This document shows positions 54,201 through 58,260 of a stretch of 58,260 nucleotides of DNA, piece after piece; the first letter of the stretch is position 1, and every line of letters begins with the position of its first letter. The stretch is from a bacterium (GTDB taxonomy: Bacteria; Zhuqueibacterota; QNDG01; JAGLOF01). The stretch covers positions 1 to 58,260 of the forward strand of contig JAGLOF010000123.1 of assembly GCA_023139105.1 (NCBI GenBank), in the 5' to 3' direction. Made by a program: the position numbers and the translations under genes. The notes under the pieces were generated by a model. It saw only the letters and a list, made by a program, of their open reading frames with translations. It was not told where the DNA came from and did no database searches.

Positions 54201-54689
54201 TGCTACAGGATTCAAAAATGTAATTGTACCCATTTTATCAGTAGCGATAACAGCATCACCAATAGAGTTCAATGTTGCATTAAGCCAGGCTTCCTTCTCT
54301 CTGTGTTGTGCCTCCATCCTGTGTTTATAAATTGCCATATCAATAACAGCTCTCAACAATTCAGGCTGTACAGGTTTATAAATAAAACCGTATGGTTCTG
54401 TTTTTTTTGCTTTATCAATTGTATCTTTATCTGCATTTGCTGTCATATAGATCACTGGCACATCAAATAAGTCATTGATCTGACCAGCTGCTTCTATGCC
54501 GTTCATATCGCCTTTGAGTTTTATATCCATCAGTATCAGATCAGGCTCAAGTTCTACAATTTTTTGTAGTACCATTTCAGCTGAAATCAGAATTGCCGAA
54601 ACAGTGAATCCAATATTTGTTAGTATCCGCTTAATATCCTGAGCAATAATCCTTTCATCTTCCACAATAAGTATAGAAGTTGATTTCAT
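51237..54689 (-). CDS. Receiver-multiPAS-GAF-HisKA_2 sensor kinase
   Basis: 1,150 residues, soluble. N-terminal receiver (ILIVEDERIIAQDIKRIL, LILMDIKL, IYKPVQP), about four PAS domains (SIGDAVIATDKMG, NAKDMIYRMSLPDG, SSDAIVMSTPRG, NTSDNIGIITFDL), a GAF-like domain (about 640-830), another PAS (TTSEGFWLIGSGGKTI), HisKA_2 ([13 protein letters not shown]) and an ATPase domain ([32 protein letters not shown]). All boxes are intact. The first 260 residues closely match those of the 43273-46089 and 36836-41005 products. It is upstream of the TonB receptor remnant and yfiR and may be co-transcribed with them. AAGGTGCAGGG precedes the ATG. Confidence 0.92.
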   Translation of the reverse strand: MKSTSILIVEDERIIAQDIKRILTNIGFTVSAILISAEMVLQKIVELEPDLILMDIKLKGDMNGIEAAGQINDLFDVPVIYMTANADKDTIDKAKKTEPYGFIYKPVQPELLRAVIDMAIYKHRMEAQHREKEAWLNATLNSIGDAVIATDKMGTITFLNPVAEDLTGWKQSECQGLPLAEVFRILNTITTKSIANPVVKILENGTTVGLANNSVLISKNGVEIQIANSASPIHDDKGKITGAVLVFRDVTKEYRIQEALQESEERFHRLADNAKDMIYRMSLPDGHYEYVSPASVVLTGYTPAEFCESHLLLKKTIHPDWQYYLEEQWRLLLAGDVPPFYEFQVIHKSGETRWMHQRNTLICDDQGEPVAIEGIVTDVTERKQTEEELKKFKYALDFSSDAIVMSTPRGIHYYQNKTFNTMFGDIGSNAPTSIYVDENIGREVFNTIMGGDDWIGEVEMYAFNKTILDIFLHAYPVKKDGKVVALVGVHTNITERKRAEAALRLSEEQLRLITENTSDNIGIITFDLKATYTYVNPSVKSLLGYEPEDLLGKSFFDFIHPDDKKVLLPLLKKYVNLKIKKFMSGKENPISEKIEFRFRNKIGNWRFMESTVNIAGKQLLAVTRDITERKLAEIKEQVQIQNIKMLSDSAMQFVDFPAGENIYRFIAHMISEYVGSNAYVLVSSIIDDITLTTEAVVGIDKHAGQLIKLLGRNPEGNVLNITGTELDYLRNGKMHRNQKDLYGICLGTIPKVICESIEKLINLGDIYTAGIVKDRQLLGTIIILMKKNKSELINIVFLETFIKQAAIAIQKRQAERALIESEEKHRKLIETTSEGFWLIGSGGKTIDVNQSLCDMLGYSLDAMIGRSPLDFVDEVNREILTEQIMLSKDTKYRAYEITLKKKNGTICQTLFNATSLTDENDEHAGSFAFITDITDRKQAEEQIQRDLKEKEILLKEVHHRVKNNLNVITSLLNIQSHMIENKEQAVKAFKESRNRIFSMALVHEQLYKSSDYSQIDMRPYIENLSNQLRHICVSGKDINMNLKIKDVFLNVNYAIPCGLILNELVTNAYKHAFTNRKNGYIKISFRHVQPNVYSLIVEDDGIGLPEEIDIQNSKTLGLKLVSILTEQIGGMLEIQRNKGAWFSIRFSVDK

Positions 54690-54724
54690 CCCTGCACCTT
54701 GTTTAATGTATTATTTTAACATCA

Positions 54725-55846
54725 TTACACAACAGGTAATGTAAAACTAAATTGACTCCCCTCATTCACTTTACTCTCAACCCTGATACGCCCGCCATTC
54801 TTCTCTATAAACTCTTTGCATAAAATCAATCCCAATCCGGTTCCTTTCTCTCCATCAGTCCCCGGAGAGGTAACATGTTCATCAATTTTAAAAAGTTTAT
54901 CAATTTTCTTCTGTTTCATACCAATACCGGTATCTAAAACCGTGACAAGCATCATCTTATCTTGCTGTTTCGCATTTATTTGAATAAGTCCGCCTTCTCT
55001 GGTAAATTTAATCGCGTTGCTTATTAAATTATGAAAAACCGAGTTGATCATATCTTTATCTGCATATATTTCAAGTGTTGGGGCAATTATATTCTCAATG
55101 TGAATTCCTTTAGCACTGGCATGTTCTGTTAATAACTGAATAGTCTTAAATAGAAGAGCATGAAGAGGTAGTTTAACTGGATTGAACTCAGTTCTTTTCA
55201 TTTGCATACGTGACCAATCAAGCAAATTTTCAAGCAGTTCAAATAATTTCTTTGTATTTTCTTTCAATTCAATAGCTACTGTTTCAATTACTTCCATATC
55301 AAGAGAGGATATATCATTCGAAAGCAAGCGAGAGCCTGAAAGCAAAGATATCAGTGGACTTTTCAGATCATGCGCAATTATTGAAAAAAACTTATCTTTT
55401 GTTGCATTAAGCTCCTTAAGCTCCTCAAGCAGTTGTTGCTTTTCAACATTTGCTTTCTTGAGGAGTTTAATATATTGTCTAATTTTAAGTGCTGAATGAA
55501 CTCTTGCATCAAGCTCTATTTCCTGAAAAGGTTTTGCAATATAATCAATAGCACCAGCTTCAAGACCACCTTTTACCTGATCAGCATCTGAAAGTGATGT
55601 TACCATGATAATTGGAATATCTGCATACTTTTTATTTTGAGAAAGGGTGCGACATACTTCCATTCCGGACACCCCTGGCATTACCACATCCAAAAGTATC
55701 AAATCAGGATTAAACCAGGGAACTATTTCCAATGCAGAGCTGCCATCCATGGCCGTTTCAATAATATATTTATCCCCCAAAGCGGCTTTGGTAAAAAGGA
55801 GAGTAGATTGAGAATCGTCAACAATTAATATTCTGGATTTTTCCAC
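54725..55846 (-). CDS. Response regulator-histidine kinase (receiver-HisKA-ATPase)
   Basis: 373 residues with a GTG start and GAGGAGTTT upstream. The receiver at 1-120 has LIVDDSQS, phosphoacceptor Asp in LILLDVVMP and IAKPF. A coiled coil leads to HisKA (SIIAHDLKSPL) and an ATPase domain (NLISNAIKF, DTGIGM, GTGLGLIL). The layout resembles that of the 14400-15542 product in the hydrogenase operon. It lies 32 bases after the lone receiver gene and 35 bases before the giant kinase. It is possibly an intermediate step in a phosphorelay with the neighbouring Hpt-containing hybrid kinase. Confidence 0.92.
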   Translation of the reverse strand: MEKSRILIVDDSQSTLLFTKAALGDKYIIETAMDGSSALEIVPWFNPDLILLDVVMPGVSGMEVCRTLSQNKKYADIPIIMVTSLSDADQVKGGLEAGAIDYIAKPFQEIELDARVHSALKIRQYIKLLKKANVEKQQLLEELKELNATKDKFFSIIAHDLKSPLISLLSGSRLLSNDISSLDMEVIETVAIELKENTKKLFELLENLLDWSRMQMKRTEFNPVKLPLHALLFKTIQLLTEHASAKGIHIENIIAPTLEIYADKDMINSVFHNLISNAIKFTREGGLIQINAKQQDKMMLVTVLDTGIGMKQKKIDKLFKIDEHVTSPGTDGEKGTGLGLILCKEFIEKNGGRIRVESKVNEGSQFSFTLPVV

Positions 55847-55878
55847 TTTTAAACTCCTCGCTTAAAAAACATTTCAAA

Positions 55879-56280
55879 TCAAATTTCAATTAATCCCAAT
55901 CTTACAACTTCATCGAGAAGTTCTCTTTTTTTTACCGGCTTCACCAAATATCCATCAGCAGCTCCACGTAAAAAGGCAGAACCAATATTTGCATCATCCT
56001 TTAAAGCCGTAATCATCAATACACTGGTTCTTTTAGTTAAATTAATATTAGAGGCCTTTTCTTTATCTCTTATTGCCTGCAAGGCAGTCTGTCCATCCAT
56101 ATTTGGCATCATTATATCCATACAGATTAAATCATACCCTTCTTTTCTGTCAATTGCTTCAGAAAACAGTTTAACACCTTTTAGCCCATCTTCAGCAACA
56201 TCACATTGTCCATATACTTTTAATGTTTCTTTAAATACTAAGGCACAAACCGCATCATCTTCAACAATCAAAAATCTCAT
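55879..56280 (-). CDS. Single-domain response regulator
   Basis: 133 residues from the ATG at 56280, preceded by AAGGAGAGAG. A complete receiver: FLIVEDDAV, phosphoacceptor Asp in LICMDIMMP, a Thr in LMITAL, and LVKPVKK. It has no output domain. It lies 39 bases after an Hpt-ended hybrid kinase and before a receiver-kinase, so it may shuttle phosphate between them. Confidence 0.93.
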   Translation of the reverse strand: MRFLIVEDDAVCALVFKETLKVYGQCDVAEDGLKGVKLFSEAIDRKEGYDLICMDIMMPNMDGQTALQAIRDKEKASNINLTKRTSVLMITALKDDANIGSAFLRGAADGYLVKPVKKRELLDEVVRLGLIEI

Positions 56281-56319
56281 ATCTCTCTCCTTGAAATTAA
56301 ATATCAATTTGTATTAATA

Positions 56320-58260
56320 TTATTCAGTGTATTTTTCTTTCCATTGTATAAATGCAGTTATGGTTTCCTGACACATAGTCTGAAGTCGATCAAACAATAA
56401 AAAAGAATTTTCAAATGATCCCGTCTTGATCAAATCTTCAATTTCAGTAATTATATTATACAAACCAATAGCACCTGCATACGCAGAAGTTGATTTCATA
56501 GCATGTGCCGCTTCAAGAACCTGAATGGCATTTTGCGTTATTAGCCCTTGTTCAATTTCATCCATTTTCATCGGAATTGATTGAATAAATAAACTTATTA
56601 TTTTTAAATAAAGTGTGGAGTCCTGATCCAACAAATCAAGTGCTTTTTCAATATCAATAATATCATTATTATGTTTTTCAAATGTTGTACCCTGAGCGGA
56701 ATCGGTTTTCATATTAAGCACATCAAGTATTACAGCAAACAAATCATCTTTTTTTATCGGCTTTGATATATAAGCATCCATACCTGCTTCAAAACACCGC
56801 TGTCTGTCTTCACCCCTGGCATGGGCAGTAAGAGCAATAATGGGAATTGAATTTTGACTAGATTCCAAACGCCTAATTTCTCTTGTTGCATCTAATCCGT
56901 TCATGACCGGCATTTGTATATCCATTAATATCAAGTCAAAAACATTCTGTTTTACAGCATCAATAGTAGCAAAACCATTTTCAACTACAAAAACATCAAC
57001 AGACTCTTTCCTGAGCAGGCTTACAGCAACTTCCTGATTTATAACATCATCTTCAGCCAACAAAATGCGCAGTCCTTTTGGCAAACTTAATTGCAGATCT
57101 GACTTACTATTCAAATTATTATCAATATTATTTTTAAGTATATAACTGGAGATCAGTTGATATAAACTGTTCATACTAACGGGTTTCAATAAAAAACTAT
57201 CAACAAGTCCGTCTTCATTTATTACATTGTTACTCATTTCATCTCCGGCAGAGCTAAGCATGATAAGTTTAAGCTTATCTCCCCCAGTAAGGCTTCTGAG
57301 TAGACGTGCTGTTTCAAGCCCATCAATTTCCGGCATCTGGTAGTCCATCAAAATGACGGGACAGTCCAATTCTTTATGATTTGTTTTTTTAAAAAAACTT
57401 AAAATTTCATTACCACTTTCAAATGTAAAGACAGTAGCTCCTGTCTTTGTCATCATTTCACTGAAAACAGCTCTATTCACATCAATATCATCTACTATAA
57501 GGATAGTATTTCCGGCAAAATCAGGAATATTAACAGAATCCTCAGAATCTTTACTTTCACCCTTTGTAATACAGACTGAAAAATGAAATGTACTACCTTT
57601 ATCTATCTCACTCTCCACCCATATATCTCCATCCATTAAATTTACTAATCTTTTGGATATTGCAAGCCCTAATCCCGTGCCTCCGTATTTCCTTGTCATG
57701 CTGCCATCTGCCTGGGTAAAACTATCAAAGACCTGTGAGAGCATATTTGTCGGGATTCCGATTCCTGTATCAGAGATAGAAAAATTCAATATTAATCTAT
57801 CACCAATACACAGTTTTTTATTAGATTGGTCCATGCTGGTATGAATTGTTTTTTGCACAATAATTGTTACTTGACCAGTCTCGGTAAACTTGATTGCATT
57901 GTCAGTTAAATTAACAATGATCTGTCTTAATCTATCCGGATCTCCATAGATATATTCCGGAATATAAGGATGAATATGTACTATTAATTCAATCCCTTTT
58001 TGTCGTGCTTTCATACCCAGTGCTGATAGTGAATCTTCTAATAAACGTCTAAGATTAAAATTCGTTCTATGTAATTCAGTTTTACCAGCTTCAATTTTTG
58101 AAAAATCAAGTAAGTCATTAATCAATGTCATAAGGTTATCGGCAGACTCTGAAACTATTTGAATATACTCACGTTGTGTATCAGAAAGATCTGTATCCAT
58201 AGCCAGTTCGGCCATTCCAATAATACCATTCATAGGTGTACGAATTTCATGGCTCATATT
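56320..58260 (-). CDS. Hybrid histidine kinase with two receivers and Hpt domain (5' end off-window)
   Basis: At least 646 residues are visible; the gene enters from the right edge, so its N-terminal sensor is missing. The window starts at the HisKA box (MSHEIRTPMNG), followed by an ATPase domain (NLTDNAIKF, DTGIGIP, GGTGLGLAI). Two receivers follow: the first has LIVDDIDVN and Asp in VILMDYQMP, the second LLAEDDVIN and Asp in LILMDIQMP. A C-terminal Hpt domain has the phosphorylatable histidine in EAAHAMKSTSAYAGA. This is the BarA/ArcB/EvgS-like tripartite relay layout. Downstream lie a lone receiver and a receiver-kinase, likely partners. Confidence 0.93.
   Translation of the reverse strand, partial: NMSHEIRTPMNGIIGMAELAMDTDLSDTQREYIQIVSESADNLMTLINDLLDFSKIEAGKTELHRTNFNLRRLLEDSLSALGMKARQKGIELIVHIHPYIPEYIYGDPDRLRQIIVNLTDNAIKFTETGQVTIIVQKTIHTSMDQSNKKLCIGDRLILNFSISDTGIGIPTNMLSQVFDSFTQADGSMTRKYGGTGLGLAISKRLVNLMDGDIWVESEIDKGSTFHFSVCITKGESKDSEDSVNIPDFAGNTILIVDDIDVNRAVFSEMMTKTGATVFTFESGNEILSFFKKTNHKELDCPVILMDYQMPEIDGLETARLLRSLTGGDKLKLIMLSSAGDEMSNNVINEDGLVDSFLLKPVSMNSLYQLISSYILKNNIDNNLNSKSDLQLSLPKGLRILLAEDDVINQEVAVSLLRKESVDVFVVENGFATIDAVKQNVFDLILMDIQMPVMNGLDATREIRRLESSQNSIPIIALTAHARGEDRQRCFEAGMDAYISKPIKKDDLFAVILDVLNMKTDSAQGTTFEKHNNDIIDIEKALDLLDQDSTLYLKIISLFIQSIPMKMDEIEQGLITQNAIQVLEAAHAMKSTSAYAGAIGLYNIITEIEDLIKTGSFENSFLLFDRLQTMCQETITAFIQWKEKYTE

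Overview
The window looks like a chromosomal segment of an anaerobic, Gram-negative bacterium, AT-rich by eye. Outer-membrane TonB receptors, secreted beta-barrel and CsgG-like proteins, and a 30-residue basic COX24/bL38-type ribosomal protein point to the Bacteroidota or a related FCB lineage. A trimeric [FeFe]-hydrogenase, a Rex repressor and the absence of any visible aerobic respiratory gene point to fermentative anaerobic life. I cannot name the species.

Layout. (1) 1-5204, minus strand: the first half of a type I-E CRISPR-Cas operon (cas3, cas8e, cse2, cas6e), continuing off the left edge; no CRISPR array is in the window. (2) 5205-7123: AT-rich intergenic DNA around a cold-shock protein gene, plus a nested inverted-repeat (MITE-like) element. 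(3) 7030-18355, plus strand: a probable nine-gene operon opened by a strong promoter with a Rex operator on its start site. It runs rex, hydC, hydB, hydA, a sensory [FeFe]-hydrogenase histidine kinase, a lone receiver, a receiver-kinase, a TonB receptor and an ECF-type membrane S component, and ends at a perfect terminator. (4) 18370-20466, minus: a secreted WD40-CsgG protein and a small beta-barrel. (5) 20467-21495: repeat-rich DNA. (6) 21496-27167, minus: a housekeeping operon from a consensus promoter: sppA, HU, bL38-like, xseA, xseB, dxs, nadK. (7) 27647-29026: a degenerate PAS kinase. (8) 29363-33044, plus: purL (PurS-like N-terminus fused to PurL) and purQ, with promoter and terminator. 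(9) 33507-58260, minus: about 25 kb almost wholly given to signal transduction: an NtrC-type regulator, hybrid kinases, very large receiver/multi-PAS proteins, HisKA_2 kinases, a YfiR protein and a lone receiver.

How the genes work together. In region 3 the redox state (NADH/NAD+, read by Rex) and probably H2 or Fe-S state (read by the hydrogenase-like kinase) seem to be coupled to a flavin-based electron-bifurcating hydrogenase and to an outer/inner membrane uptake route of unknown substrate. In region 9 three receiver/multi-PAS proteins share the same N-terminal half. The locus also holds recombination debris: a PocR/GAF/PAS kinase truncated at both ends, an orphan ATPase-domain fragment beside it, a multi-PAS protein with no kinase domain, and a TonB receptor gene with an apparent internal deletion and frameshift.

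Limits: all family calls come from reading motifs by eye. Promoters and repeats were found by inspection, not by scoring.
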